Assembly (NCBI GenBank): GCA_021432635.1
Contig: MU270060.1
Span: 186,001 to 250,000 of the forward strand
Source of the DNA: Thozetella sp. PMI_491
Taxonomy: Eukaryota; Ascomycota; Sordariomycetes; Chaetosphaeriales; Chaetosphaeriaceae
Reading direction: 5' to 3'
Length of the DNA stretch: 64,000 bases
Shown: piece by piece, positions 34,667 to 46,273 of the stretch
Position numbering within the stretch: the first letter of the stretch is position 1
Layout of the letters: each line of letters begins with the position of its first letter
Notes under the pieces: generated by a model
What the model was told of the DNA's origin: nothing
The model's input: only the letters and a program-made list of their open reading frames with translations
Databases searched by the model: none
Made by a program: the position numbers and the translations under genes

Positions 34667-37600
34667 ATGGATGGCCCCTACTATCTCGGAGTCGAGAAGA
34701 AAAAGGACTACCAACGCCTCCCAAAGGCGGCCCAGTTGGCAAGTGAGAAAGGAAAAGCTGCTGGCGAAGACATCACCGACGGGCTTACGTTCACCCGCAT
34801 TGGTAGCGGCCATTCGAACGCCAGCGATCTTGCTCCAATATCTCCGGTGACGACGCATGGAAGAGAGCACCCGCCTTATGTGGACGACAGAACACCTAGG
34901 GACCGCATCACCGAGTCCGAAATACGCCTTCTTAGACTTCGTCCGGGGAACAAAGATGATGATCTCCGAGGCAACATCGAACGATATACCTTCCGTCATG
35001 ATCCCAATGTCGATAGGACTGGCACTAAGAAGAGGCACGGTGCTTTTGACGTACAAGACGCTGCAGAGGCAGACGATTTGCCCCCGTACGAGGCGCTCTC
35101 GTATACATGGGGCGAAGATAAAATAGTTGGAACTATCAAGATTCTCGAAGGCGGGAAGATGTACGAGATTGGACTCCGGCGAAATCTCATGGCAGCTCTG
35201 AAGATGCTTCGACACCCTCCACGTGTCAGAGAGAGTCGCGCCGAGATCCAGGTGCTGCGCGACCAAGCCCGGGCCGACCCAAAATGGCAGTTTCGACGCC
35301 TGCAGAAGAAGATCCAAGAAGGGGACCGCAACGGCGCGCTGCGCGATCTACGGGTCATGCTTCCGGAAATTTCAGATGACGGGCATCGTAACTACATTGA
35401 TGAAGCATTGCAGTGTGAGTATCACTCCCCAGAGGAGGACCGGGCCATCCGAGAGTTCAAAGAGATGGTGTCGAAGGAGTGGTACGATGACGAGTCGCGC
35501 CACCGCTATCTATGGATCGACTCCATATGCATCGACCAGCTTGACAAAGAGGAAAAGAGCAGGCAGATCCCTCGAATGTCCGACATCTACATGAAGGCCA
35601 AAGAAGTCTGCGTCTGGCTTGGCGAAGAACAGAGTGAGACACGAAGCCACATCGCGATGGACTTCGTCCCCGAGGTCCTTAAGAACTGGGAAGACATCGG
35701 CAAGATATTAGATCCGAGCATGGAGACCCAATGGGACGCTTTTATCACACTCATCCGACGGCCCTGGTTCAGCCGCAGGTGGATCGTGCAGGAGCTTACG
35801 CGTGCAAAGAAAGCCACGATTTACTGCGGTACGCGTAGGGTGAGGTGGGAGCAATTTGCGGATGTCATCTCCGTCTTCAAGCAGTACCAGCTTACCATCC
35901 AGGACCTCTTCAAACGCTCGGTCCAATTAGATAATGACCCGGACCGCATTGGTGACTTGGACGAGCTGAGCGCAATTCGGCTGGTCCATGCCTCCGATCA
36001 CCTATTCCGACGAACGAAGGGCGAAAGAATCTGCGAGAGACTTTTGCCGTTGGAAGGTCTAATGTCGACATTGACGGCGTTCGAGGCCTCGGAGCCGAAA
36101 GACACCATCTATGCTATTGTATGGCTCGCCCGAGATGCTACCCCTGTCTCTAAGCGGACGTTCGAGATGGAGGCCAAGCCAGATGGACACATTCCGAGTC
36201 TTGAGCGAAAGACCAGCACGAAATCCCAACATTTACCCAGCCGTCGTTCTAGTGTGGCCGGACTTCCAGTTTCTCGAAACGAGCAGCGGCCAACGTTAGA
36301 GCCAAAGACACCGCCCGACCATCCAGAAAGCCAACAAGGGAAAACGACCCAGGGCGACGTTCCTAGATCGGATAGGCAAGACCCGGAGCAGCCGATTCCA
36401 GCCGGGGGCGGCGAGGCAGCTGCTGCTTCAGTGAACGGGGAGGGCAGCGTCAAAGATACGGATGCACAGCTTCTCGACCTCGAAGAGTTTCGAGGCACGT
36501 TGTTGAACAGAATGCTGGAGGCCGAAAAGAGAAAGATATCACTAAACGACTTTTGGATCCACGAGAAGAGGAAATGGGGAAGGGTGTTCAGAACAAAGCT
36601 GTCGCAAAAGAGGTTCCTCATTGACTACGAAAAATCCCTCTTTGAGGTATGCTACGACTTTCTACGCTTCTCAATTGACCGTTCTGGGCGGCTGGATATG
36701 CTATGTCGACCCTGGGCACCGGATCCCTCCAACGAAGATCTCAGAAACGAGGGCCAGCTTCCATCTTGGGTCAGGCGTCTGTCTGAGAACCAAATCTTCT
36801 CGAAGCACCCAGGCGGACCCAGTAAGTGCTCCCCAACTTTGTTTCTGAAGTATACTCTTATTGTAGATTCCGCTAATCCTCACCTTTAAAAGTGGAGCGC
36901 ATAAACGCCGATCCCCTCGTCGGCAGACCAGGTACTGGGGAGAAGCCTTTTTACTCGGCAGACAGAGGAATCCGGGCAACATTCAAGACGTGTTGGATTG
37001 AACCGGCCGAGAGGGCTCGAGACCCCCAGGACTGGATGAATGCTCGGGTGGATCGAGAGAACAAGGACGAGGTAAAGAGGGTATTGAGAGAAAAGCGCTG
37101 CTTGATAGTCCGCGGCTTCGTCCTCGACCAAGTGCGCCACCGGTATCCCGCTGCCCGCGGAGGGCGTATCCCCATCGAATGGCTCAAGGCCATCGACTGG
37201 ATGGATCCCAATGCCAGGGAGCCCCCCGACATCTTCTGGCGCACACTAGTTGGTAACCGCGACCAGAATGGCGACCGAGCACCACTTCTGTGGAAAAGAG
37301 CCTGCCAGCAAGAGTTCAAGAAGCGCGTGAGCGGCGGAGATCTTAGTATCAAGGGCCTACTCCTCAAGTCAAACCTGTCGCAGCCTACTCGTCTTTTTCT
37401 CAAGCGAGTTGAAAGCGTCATCTACCGGCGCAGTCTTCTGGAGCTGAAATATCACGATCTCGCGGTGACTAACGACACAGAATTAGCCAAGGAGAAAAAG
37501 AACGCGGGCGATATAGAATCTGTCCAGAAAGGGGATGCCCACCCAAATGGCGCAGTGGATGTTCCTCCCACCTCTTCGTCCGCAGATATATCCAGCAAGA

Positions 37601-38115
37601 GCACCGAATCGACCCCAAAGCGACAACGACCAAGGCAGGTCTCGAGTGCATCACCGCCACCTTTGAGTAAGAAACAAACCTTTTTCAAGCCACAGACGAA
37701 AGAGGAGTACGAGGCAGCTAGTGATAACGATGTTGAAAGGCGTGGATTGGCCCTGGGGCCATGCGAGACGCAAGAAGGCGACATCATCGCCATCATATTC
37801 GGCTGCAGCGTTCCGGTCGTGCTGCGGAAGGTGGTTGAGAACCAATCGTCCGGCGCAGCGCAATGGAGCTGGAACTCCGCCAAGTATGACTACGAGCTAC
37901 CACGTCGGTTGCCACGCGTCCCCGAGAACGAAACACCACAGCAGGTGCTGGCCCGGATGACGCGAATGGAGAGCCAAAACGAACAGGATCGGCAGAAGCA
38001 CGAGCTGGAGAGATTTCAGATCATTGGGGAGTGCTACGTACACGAAAAGATGGACGGCGAGGCTTGGACAATCCCCAACATCTATCAAGAGATACGTCAG
38101 TTTTATCTAGTATAA
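34667..38115 (+). CDS. HET-domain (heterokaryon incompatibility) protein
   Basis: Two exons, 34667-36821 and 36893-38115, encode 1125 residues. The HET domain (PF06985) starts at about residue 140 with YEALSYTWGE and continues through IGLRRNLMAALKMLR, then a roughly 95-residue charged helical insertion. It resumes at YLWIDSICIDQLDKEEKSRQIPRMSDIYMKAKEVCVWLGE and ends with the RPWFSRRWIVQEL block. A disordered Pro/Ser/Gln-rich region (about residues 505-610) separates it from a helical C-terminal half. The end carries the family tail GDIIAIIFGCSVPVVLRKV and IIGECYVHEKMDGEA. HET proteins trigger cell death when unlike nuclei fuse. The large insertion inside the HET domain is notable, because the two halves are usually contiguous. 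Nothing breaks the frame, so the gene looks intact. The start is the first ATG in frame. Confidence 0.94.
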
Positions 38116-39425
38116 GGGCTAAGTGATTTTGGGATGTGTTAGGACGGTTTAGTGTGGGAGCTGTTTACAGAGTAGTACGAGACGGCGACAACTGCAGGGG
38201 CAGATGAACAAGGTTGCACTGCAGCCGCCTGTTTCTAGAAACAAGGAGGGATGGGCTGAGCCTAAATGAGATATCAGTGAGCCCCCCGCTTTGTTTTGTT
38301 CGGTCCTTCAGCAAGACGAAAGACGCCGGGATTATGAAACCAACAAGGCTGGCTCCGATGGTAATAGGTCTGCTGGGCTCGGCAGCGACGCCCTGCTTTG
38401 CACTGCCTCCCGCTGCCGAAAAAGGTGGTCGCGCCAACCGGTCGGGACCGAATCGAGCAACGGCCGAAAAAAAGTGCCCCTGTGGCGCGGGGACGCAGTT
38501 GGTATCGCATCTCGGGCGTGTCCCATTCTCGGAAGGCTGCCCGTCGTCGGCATCGGAGTAGCAGACGGTGCTTTCCAGTGGGGGTTGCTGCACCATGCAG
38601 TGGCCTCCTCGGGCAGTCGCGCATCGTCCAGATGGCTGCATCTGATGTGATTTTGAACCGCCATCCTTTCGTGAGTTCGGACGCCGCATATTCCGTACCG
38701 TTTTCCACCCAACCCATAAGCTCGGGCCGTCCTCGGGCGATTGTTCCTGGACGAGGCGTGCAACAGTAACAACGGCCTCAAAGGTGCGCGGCAAAAAGGC
38801 CTTGCGCGCAACCTTTACCTTTAGTGTCTGTCGCGGGCCGAGCCTGGTCGCGGATCCCTTCACTTCTTGCGCGTTGTTCCTGCTGTCTGCCTGCTTCTTC
38901 TCCCTGTCTTTGGTGGGGGTCGCATCATGGAAGCCATCGCTCCAAGCCACTGAAGACAGGGACCTAAGGGGTTGGGTTATCGGAAGACACCCCTATTCCA
39001 GAAACCTGCAGAACGGTACGTACCGGAAACGATGTGGGAGGGCCAGCTGGAGAGTACGTACCTCCCACATCTGCACTTTCCCCTCGGCCGAACATCCTCG
39101 GGCGGTTTCAGGACGGTCCATTACCCCAAAGATCGACCTCTACTGATAATTCGTTCCCAACCTCATTGGTATAAGACCTGATGCCGTTCCCTCCGGCGCT
39201 AAACTATCGCCGCTTGTTGGCTCCATGTTCTCAAGTCTCCCACTCGGGAGGACTGCTTTTATCCGTTTTTCTGATTTCTTAGCCCTTGATCTATCTTTAT
39301 ACCCTTTGCATAGTCCTCTCTTTCTAAGTGAGACACGAGGCTGCGAGGCGCCCCGACGCTGGCGATTTCCGCCAAAACGCATGCCCCGAAGTCGCTGTCT
39401 TCGCCCATAATTCTCTTCCGCCGAC
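38116..39425. other. Intergenic with hairpin
   Basis: 1.3 kb with overlapping open frames on both strands (for example 38950-38165 minus and 38334-38561 plus) that lack domains. The second has a weak signal-peptide-like start (MKPTRLAPMVIGLLGS), but I do not call it. A perfect inverted repeat sits at 39031-39071. Confidence 0.4.
39031..39071. repeat. Perfect 11-bp inverted repeat (hairpin)
   Basis: GATGTGGGAGG at 39031-39041 and its exact reverse complement CCTCCCACATC at 39061-39071 enclose a 19-nt loop. Copies of the palindrome GTACGTAC flank or overlap it (near 39017 and 39054). It lies 355 bp before the start of the C2H2 gene. Confidence 0.6.
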
Positions 39426-40783
39426 ATGTCAACGACGGACGAGCATACAAACACTATTGTCCACCAGCAACATAACCTAAAAGTGCTAATGATCGGACGA
39501 GGAAAAGGACCTCCAGATGACGAAGATGCTATTAGGCTCGATGAATCTGGTCCGCAGAACTGGGAACCCAAGCAGCATGAAGATACCCAATGGTGCAGCG
39601 GGGATGCCGTTGCATTGCAAGCGGATACCGTCGGCCAGGGACGCCCCTTCGCCTGCCCTTACTTCAAGCAAAACCCCAAGAGATACTCTAAATGTCGGAC
39701 GTGCCTCGGACCTGGGTGGCCGTCCATCAGTCGTTTGAAGTATGTCAAAGAGCCAGGCTACCCCAGATAGCCCCAAGAGGTCTAACTCCAGCAGGGAACA
39801 TCTTAATCGTGTCCATCAATCACCAGCATACTACTGCTCGCGCAAAGGAACGATCTTCAAGATGGAAGGCATCGGGAGACATAAGCATGCAAATCCCCAA
39901 TGTGCTGCAGATAATCATGCCGCCATTCCGGGACTCAGCAAGGGCCAACAGAAAGATCTCAGGCTCCGCAAGCTTCCTTACCGGGGCGCGTCCGACAGTG
40001 AGAAGTGGTATCACATCTGGTGTATCATATTTCCAAATGAATCGCCTCCAAATTGCATCTGTACGTTAAGGAGCCACCTGCAATTGGCTTCGTTTCGAAA
40101 CTAATCATCATCTCTTAGACTACGACTATCAAGAATGTGCGAATCTGCCCACCATCCTTTGGGACCAATCTTCCTCCAAAGGAAAAGAGGTATCCATAGA
40201 TGCCGGCCCCGAAAACAGGGCTGGCGAAGCACAAGACGCTGCGCCAGAGCAAACACCCGAACCCGTGTTTGGCGACCAGCCCTTGGCGGAGAACATGTTT
40301 CCTGAGCTGCAAAACATGCTACCGGAGCCATGTCCTCCAGTATCACAGTCCTTGTCACCAGAGATGATGGTCGAACCGTCATCGGGATCAATGGATTCTA
40401 TCTGCATACGCCAATGTCCCTATCCCATGTCACTCAGCCCCGCGTATCTCCCTGGGGGCGTATCACCAAACTCACCTCCCCTTTTGGCTATGTTGCCCAC
40501 ACCGCCAAGCTATCCAATAATTCTCTTACCTCAGACTCGGTCCGATTCCTGTGGAGTTTACGATCTATACAGCCTCGCTGGCGCCAGGGGGTGGCCCTTG
40601 GCTTCTCCGTGGGACGTGTGGACTACACCGCACATCCAGAGCCGCGCGGGGCAGGCCCCGGATGCCATTAATGAAGAAATCAAGTCGATACTAAATCAGT
40701 ATTCTCACGACTCACGGTCCTGCGGAATGGGAGCGGAAGCTGAAATTTGGGAGCAGCTGTTTGCTGCGTGTAACAATATGTAG
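39426..40783 (+). CDS. C2H2-type zinc-finger protein (fungal, putative regulator)
   Basis: Three exons, 39426-39739, 39795-40060 and 40119-40783, encode about 414 residues. The core begins RPFACPYFKQNPKRYSKC and continues, across intron 1, into LKEHLNRVHQSPAYYC, then GIGRHKHANPQC, LSKGQQKDL and EKWYHIWCIIFPNESPP. This arrangement is the well-known but uncharacterised fungal protein class with a degenerate C2H2 finger, often labelled C2H2-type domain-containing protein. The C-terminal half is Pro/Ser/Gln-rich and acidic, as in activation regions. Intron 1 ends in a tandem CAGCAG acceptor. Using the second CAG restores LKEHLNRVH, while the first inserts one residue, so two isoforms are possible. 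It is probably a nuclear regulator; its targets are unknown. Confidence 0.82.
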
Positions 40784-43352
40784 TTGTACGTCTATCACGT
40801 GTTATGATTGTTAGGAGGTCAATTTCTCTGTAAGGTTTTGCAAGCGACGGAACAAGCGACGGAAAAAGAGGGAGTGTTTTTTCATGATTATTCATCAATA
40901 GAAGGAAACTTTGGCTACAGTTACTCTCCTACTGCATGCTCAGCTGCGATGGCCAGGAGTTGGTGGCACTTTCGGATTAGCGCCAACCTGGCTGCTTCCC
41001 ACCGATACATGCTTGAGGATGCGAGATTGCGACCAGGGATTGCCAGTCACCCACGAGGCTCCGAGGAGAACGTGCCTTCTGCCATGTTTTGGGGCCAAGG
41101 TGCAGTTTCAGCTGCGTGTGGACGTATTGGAGGGGATGGTCACCTCCTTGTGACCAAGACCCGGCAGCAGACCCCTCCTGCCGCAGCACACCAACGTGGC
41201 CTGCTTCTAGAAGCCATACCCCGGCCGAAATTGCTTCCATCCCCCCCGGATAATCAAGCTTTCAGACATAGTCGCAGCAGCGTTGTGCCCCCCACCCAGG
41301 AGCTCTCTGCATGGATGCCAATCTTGTGACCTTTGAGATAGGGCTTGGATTAGACAGCCTTTACTCGTTATTCTCGAGTGGCTTTTGTGGCTTTCACTAT
41401 CTTTCATTTACCCCTCCCTTCCTTCATTCCTTCCTGCATGGCGGCGCTGCCGATGCAATCGTGAGAGGCTGATTGGATCGAAGCTAGGTGTCCCGCGCTC
41501 ACCGATATACTCGCTCAAAGATATTGGCGGTGATGAACAAGTGGCGCCATCAAACACCAATCTGCTCATGTGAAGGCTTTGATGGACCCTGAAGGCTAAG
41601 CAGGAGTCTTTCACCACGGCACGATTTATCTAGAAGATGTTTCCTATTTAAGTAGGTGAATAAGGTGAGGCGAGGTACTGCCGCAGCCTTCTTAGCTATC
41701 AATCGATCTGCATCATTTCTGATTCTTTCACCTTAAACCGATCGGCATCTTCCAAATTAAAAGAAACCCAACAAGATCTTGTGCGGCTCGGCATGTCCCG
41801 ATGCCTCGGTCACGATTCCAGAAAGACAGCCCTGCCACGAGTTGACCGGGTTCAGAGGTAAAGACAGCCTTGCCACGAGTTGACCAGGTTCAGAGGGACT
41901 GACCCATGTCCCCCGCCGCCACAGCGCACCGAAGGAGTAATTTCCCCATCCGCTCCCACACCCACAGCGAACGTCGGGTTAGCGCTTATCTCAGATGTTC
42001 CAGAAAATTTCGAAACAAAGCACCATAAAGCTTCTATTTGCCAGCTGGGTCCTCCCCCTTTTGTGCTCCCCGGTCAGTAAACGCGGGCGCTAAGGCAAAT
42101 GTGATCCCAGATAACCCAGGAACGGGACATTTCCCCAGCCTTCTTTTGCCGAGCGTTCTTGGCGTTTAATCGAGATGGATTCGTCTAGTACCTCCGTGTC
42201 TGCAGCATCCAGAACCAGGGGCCAGCAGGGCAGTGCCGCCAGCCTTACTAGGAACCCGACGCGGCAGAGAATGCGCATCTGCCTACAACCAGGGCTTCCA
42301 TGTCCTTCTTCACAAGCCCTACGAGGTTCACCTTGGAAGACTGTGCGGGTGTGTCGGAGCAGGATTTTATGAGGCGTGAGTTAGTATGCTGCACACCGGC
42401 CATATCCCCTATAATTAGACCAAGATTCTCCTAAGCTCCTTGGCGCCGTGGCGCTCAAGGCGGACGGAATATGGCGCGTGGACATCCCTGGGAAGTAGTC
42501 TGCGAGGCCACCGACCCCAACTCCCCCAAAAAGCGCTCGGTGAACGCGACTGCGTACGCACACCACGTCTAGTCGATGCGCCGTCAACGTTCGTTGCGAT
42601 CATGTCTAAGACCTAAATAGAAGCACTTTAGAAGCGCGGAGCCTGCCGTGGAAGTTTTAATAAGGGAAAGAAGTACGTCATGTGCGAGAACAAGTCTTTC
42701 CTCTAGGCATTCGGTGTGTGTTCCGGATAGGTCGACTAAGTTCGCCCACATTTGATCGGAGGCTTCACACGGAGTTTGCCGGTCTAATGATAGAGCCCAA
42801 TGATAGAAGTTGGACGAGCAGAGACTGCCCCCCAGCGCTAGTATGGATTGGAGATAAAAGCACCTTAACTCCGCTAAGTGAAGTTCGTCAGTCGATTGAT
42901 GCGGTTTAAATCCGTTGTGGGGAGTTACGAGAGTCGGCGAATGCTCCACATGACGTCCGGAAGACCAATAACCAAGCGATGGAGGGCATGTTGATAAGCT
43001 GGCAGGCTGGTAAGATGGCACGGATGGGTCGGAGCATACTAGTTCTTGCCCGTAGGATGTCCGAAAGGAGTAAACATAAAGATGAGTGCCTTAGTTATAC
43101 TCCAGCAAAGGGTAAAATCGCCGTGGCCCTTACTAGTTAGCGCCGCCAAGAGTCGAATGTTATCCACAAACGGAAAGGAGTGTATTAGGGTGGTAGCGGC
43201 CCGAAAGTCTATCACCTTATCCTTGAAGTATAAGAATGAGTGAGGTTGCTCCTCGAAGTGAACGGTCCATCAAATAAGCATATTTTAGTACAACAATTGT
43301 CCAGCTACATTCTCTCAATACTAAGCCAGCACCAAAACTACAGTAAGACAAC
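40784..43352. other. Intergenic
   Basis: 2.6 kb without a supported gene. It includes a 38-bp tandem direct repeat (41822-41897). A short plus-strand frame from ATG 42175 (MDSSSTSVSAASRTRG) might be the start of a relic gene but has no continuation. Confidence 0.4.
41822..41897. repeat. 38-bp direct tandem repeat, two copies
   Basis: Two head-to-tail 38-bp units (41822-41859 and 41860-41897), each starting AAAGACAGCC and containing GCCACGAGTTGACC. They differ at three positions: a C/T, a G/A and a terminal T/G. Confidence 0.7.
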
Positions 43353-44221
43353 ATGGCCGGCAACACTGAGCTTGCGGCGAATGTAAATCCGAGCCCTACT
43401 CTTGACGAGCTGATCCAGAGGAACAAAGAGTATGCTGCAACGCATATACCAATGCCATATGTTACAGAGCTTGCTGCCGGTAGCAAAACTCCTGGAATAG
43501 CCATGTGTAGGTTTTTCAGCTAGAAGTTTCTGGTCCATGGTCGTGAAGTGCTAAATGTGACGTCCTACCAAGTTGCCTGTGCCGATGCACGATGCCAGCC
43601 AGAGCAATTTTTTAAACTTAACCCCGGTGGTATTTCCGTACCCAACCTCTCTTTCAAGATATTCCACCTAAGTCATGTTGATGGAGTATTGCGTGGCTGG
43701 TATACTGACAATACGCCCAGAGGCGTATCTGCTTCGCAATATGGCCGGCCACATTCAATCCAACCTTGGTGATCTGGCTGCGCTGGACGCAGTTTTCCAC
43801 TTCCGCCAGGTCATCATCGTTCACCACACCGGTAAGTAACAATTAGCCTCTAGAAATCAACATTCACATAGTCAGACGTCGAGACTGACGTTGCGAAGAC
43901 TGTGGAGCAACCCACATGTCCGCTCCGAAGATCCGTGGTCTGCTAAAATCGATGCTACCAGGAGACACTGATTCCGCCATTGACAGCATGATAATACCCG
44001 ACTACGAGACAGGGTATGTCCACTTCCAGTTCCTCTAGCAACTTATCTTTGGAAAGAGTCGGTAAAGCAAGTGTTGACTGGAAGTTTATAGCATCGAGCA
44101 GAGTATAAGGGATGACTTGAAGATCCTGAAGGAGTCTCCGCTTATCAGGGAAAGCTTGAAAAACGCGGCAGTAGGACTACGTTATGATATCAAATCCGGC
44201 CTCGTATCTCAAATCTCATAG
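43353..44221 (+). CDS. Beta-class carbonic anhydrase
   Basis: Five short exons (43353-43506, 43573-43629, 43721-43831, 43899-44013, 44092-44221) join in frame to give 188 residues. The enzyme interconverts CO2 and bicarbonate at a zinc site. The ligands are visible: Cys54 and the Asp/Arg dyad in ACADARC, and His106 and Cys109 in VIIVHHTDCGATHM. The intervening FFKLNPGEAYLLRNMAGH also matches the family. Length, single domain and lack of a targeting signal suggest a cytosolic short-type enzyme of the small beta-CA group found as paralogues in filamentous ascomycetes. Splice sites: donors GTAGGT, GTATTT, GTAAGT, GTATGT; acceptors all AG. Donor 1 is the least certain, but it is the only one I found that restores the CADAR strand. 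The gene is followed at once by a broken reductase relic. Confidence 0.87.
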
Positions 44222-44312
44222 ACTCAGTCGCTTCGTTTAGTGTCCCGGAATAACGTTGCCTAGGATAGCAAGGCAGAACAAGGATAGCAGATAATGAACA
44301 CCGAATCTGTCA

Positions 44313-45265
44313 AATCTTTCGCGGCAGAGTTGGAGATTGTAATCGTCAGAGACTTGCTCGAGGAAGGTACCTGCGTTTGACGATGTTCTTGATGGAGTTA
44401 GTGGAGTGGTCCATGTGGCATCGCCGCTTCCAGCATATGTAAGTCGGGTGACTTGATGTGATGCCTCATCCTTGTGCTTGTCATCCAGACCGATAACTAC
44501 AAACGCCATATTATCAATCCCTCAATTGATGCTACTGTTGGCATTTTAAAGTCTGCAACAAAGGCCAAGTCGGTGAAAAGGGCGGTTATCACGTCCTCCA
44601 TGGCAAAACTTTTGACGATGGAATACATCATGTCGAATGATTTTATCAAAGTCTTCACTAGGAATTTACCTTTCCCCTTTGTTGTTTCATATACTAATCG
44701 TGCCAAGCAAATGATGCTTCCTCGATGTATGGCACCTTTCCACGCTTACGCAGTCGACAAAAGCCATGAACTTGCGGCGTTGGAGCGGTTTATTAAGAAT
44801 GAAAAGCTGAAGTTCGATATCATCAGTCTCTTACCTAGCGTCATCGTTGGCAAGAACGAGCTGCACACCACGAAAGAGAAAGTTGTGGCAAGCAACAATG
44901 GTGTTATCCTTGGGCCATTACTTGATCGTAAGGCGGAAATGCCATTGCTCGGGTAGTCAGTCCACGTCAACGATGTCGCGAAAACGCATATAGATGCCTT
45001 GAATCTTTCCATCCCTGGAAATAAAGGACTAATGGTTTCTGCCGGTGGAATACAAGGCACGACATGGGATGATGCGAAAGAGATTACCCAACGACTGTAC
45101 AGCAAGTGTCTGATGGTCTCTTTCCTCTCAATAGAACAACACCAACCAGACCACTTCGACTCGACTCGTCCGAGACAGAACAGCTCTTTGGGTTAAATTT
45201 CGTGGGTTATGAAGAGTAGGTCAAAAGTGTGGTTGATCACTATATCGAGTTAGCATCTGTCTAGA
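44313..45265 (+). pseudogene. NAD(P)-dependent epimerase/dehydratase relic (DFR/CCR-like)
   Basis: The text reads as the middle and end of an extended-SDR reductase of the dihydroflavonol/cinnamoyl-CoA reductase type: LEIVIVRDLLEEG, VSGVVHVASPLPAY, an intron at about 44438-44488, SVKRAVITSSMAKLL, KFDIISLLPSVIVGKNEL, GVILGPLLDRKAEMPLLG, SVHVNDVAKTHIDALN and LFGLNFVGYEE. The N-terminal Rossmann strand with the GxxGxxG nucleotide loop is missing. The frame changes after LLEEG and again after about 45160. In-frame TAG codons interrupt it at about 44955 and just after FVGYEE; the second stands where a CAG Gln fits and the first may do so too. This suggests C-to-T changes as made by repeat-induced point mutation. 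The catalytic YxxxK is also not evident. It is a host gene that no longer can make its product. It lies 90 bp behind the carbonic anhydrase. Confidence 0.8.
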
Positions 45266-46273
45266 TATTAGGTGCGATATAGAGGTATCACGCGTAGGGC
45301 CGAGCGCAGAGCTCTCTATTTGGCCACAGCAACTGTTTAATAGCTTTTCTTTCCTTGGTCCAAATATATAAGACTTCATAGCACCATTCTACCGCCCCAG
45401 CTTGATCTGACACTAGACGCGGGTATATTCACCTGTCACATATACTAGGACTCTACGAACTCATATGTGCAATGATCTCTTCGATCCGCTTACGCAAGGA
45501 TAGCGAACTTTCTGCCGTCGTTGGAGTTTTAAGTTTGGGTAGAGATAATCACAGGGTTTCTCGATCTTAGTAGCGATTGCGTCGACATTACACCCGGTTT
45601 CTGGATTGAACGGTCGCAGTCCAGTTTTGAACCAGCGTGATATAATATTTCGAGGGTTAAGTGCTTTAGGTCGTGCACGATCACATGCGTTACGAAGAGT
45701 ATATAAAGGCGCTTTAAGAGAGAGGAGGGGGACTATGAAGACTGTATAGCGCGCTTATCTGTGTTATGGGTTGCTGGCTTCCCACCGACGTAGAAATACC
45801 TGAGTGGAAGTTGTCCTGACGATTGAACTGGGCATGTTCCAGAGATGAACAGCGCTTGAAGAGTATAGGCTACACTGGCCGAATTCATCCAAATCACGTT
45901 CGCCGCCCCGCGTTGTCACCCACCAATTCAGCCACCTCCGCGGCTTCCCTCGATAGGCAGTCCCAAATTAAGGACGAGGTATTCGCTCTGGGCTCGCTTC
46001 AGGAAAAGCAACCCCTAGTGGTGTCTGCGAATGGAAACGGCTTGAGACTACAGTGCAGGAAGGAGGACCTGAACCTACTGGCTTCCGACATTTTTAGCGA
46101 CTACGAGGCTGTCGGGTTTCTCGGTACTAGGTAGCGAACATGGGGTCTCGTATACTAGCAATCTGCATCATTACATTGCCCAATAGAAGCAATCTTCTTA
46201 CCATCTCCAAGCAGTGCTATAAAATGGCTAATGCTGAAACCGATCGGTCTACCTACCAACCCCAGTGTTGGGA
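45266..46273. other. Intergenic
   Basis: 1 kb. A plus-strand open frame 45823-46134 (about 100 residues, containing QPLVVSANGNGLRLQC) has mild coding appearance, but no family I know and no convincing ATG context. Confidence 0.35.

Noticed and set aside
38334-38561. Small plus-strand frame with a signal-peptide-like start
   Set aside because: Only 75 residues, weak cysteine pattern, no promoter or splice evidence, and overlapping frames of similar quality.
38165-38950. 261-residue minus-strand open frame after the HET gene
   Set aside because: No domain, basic and low-information composition, overlapped by equally long frames on the other strand; looks like a chance frame in GC-rich DNA.
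45823-46134. Plus-strand frame of about 100 residues
   Set aside because: Some coding look but no ATG-supported start, no homology that I recognise and no splice context.
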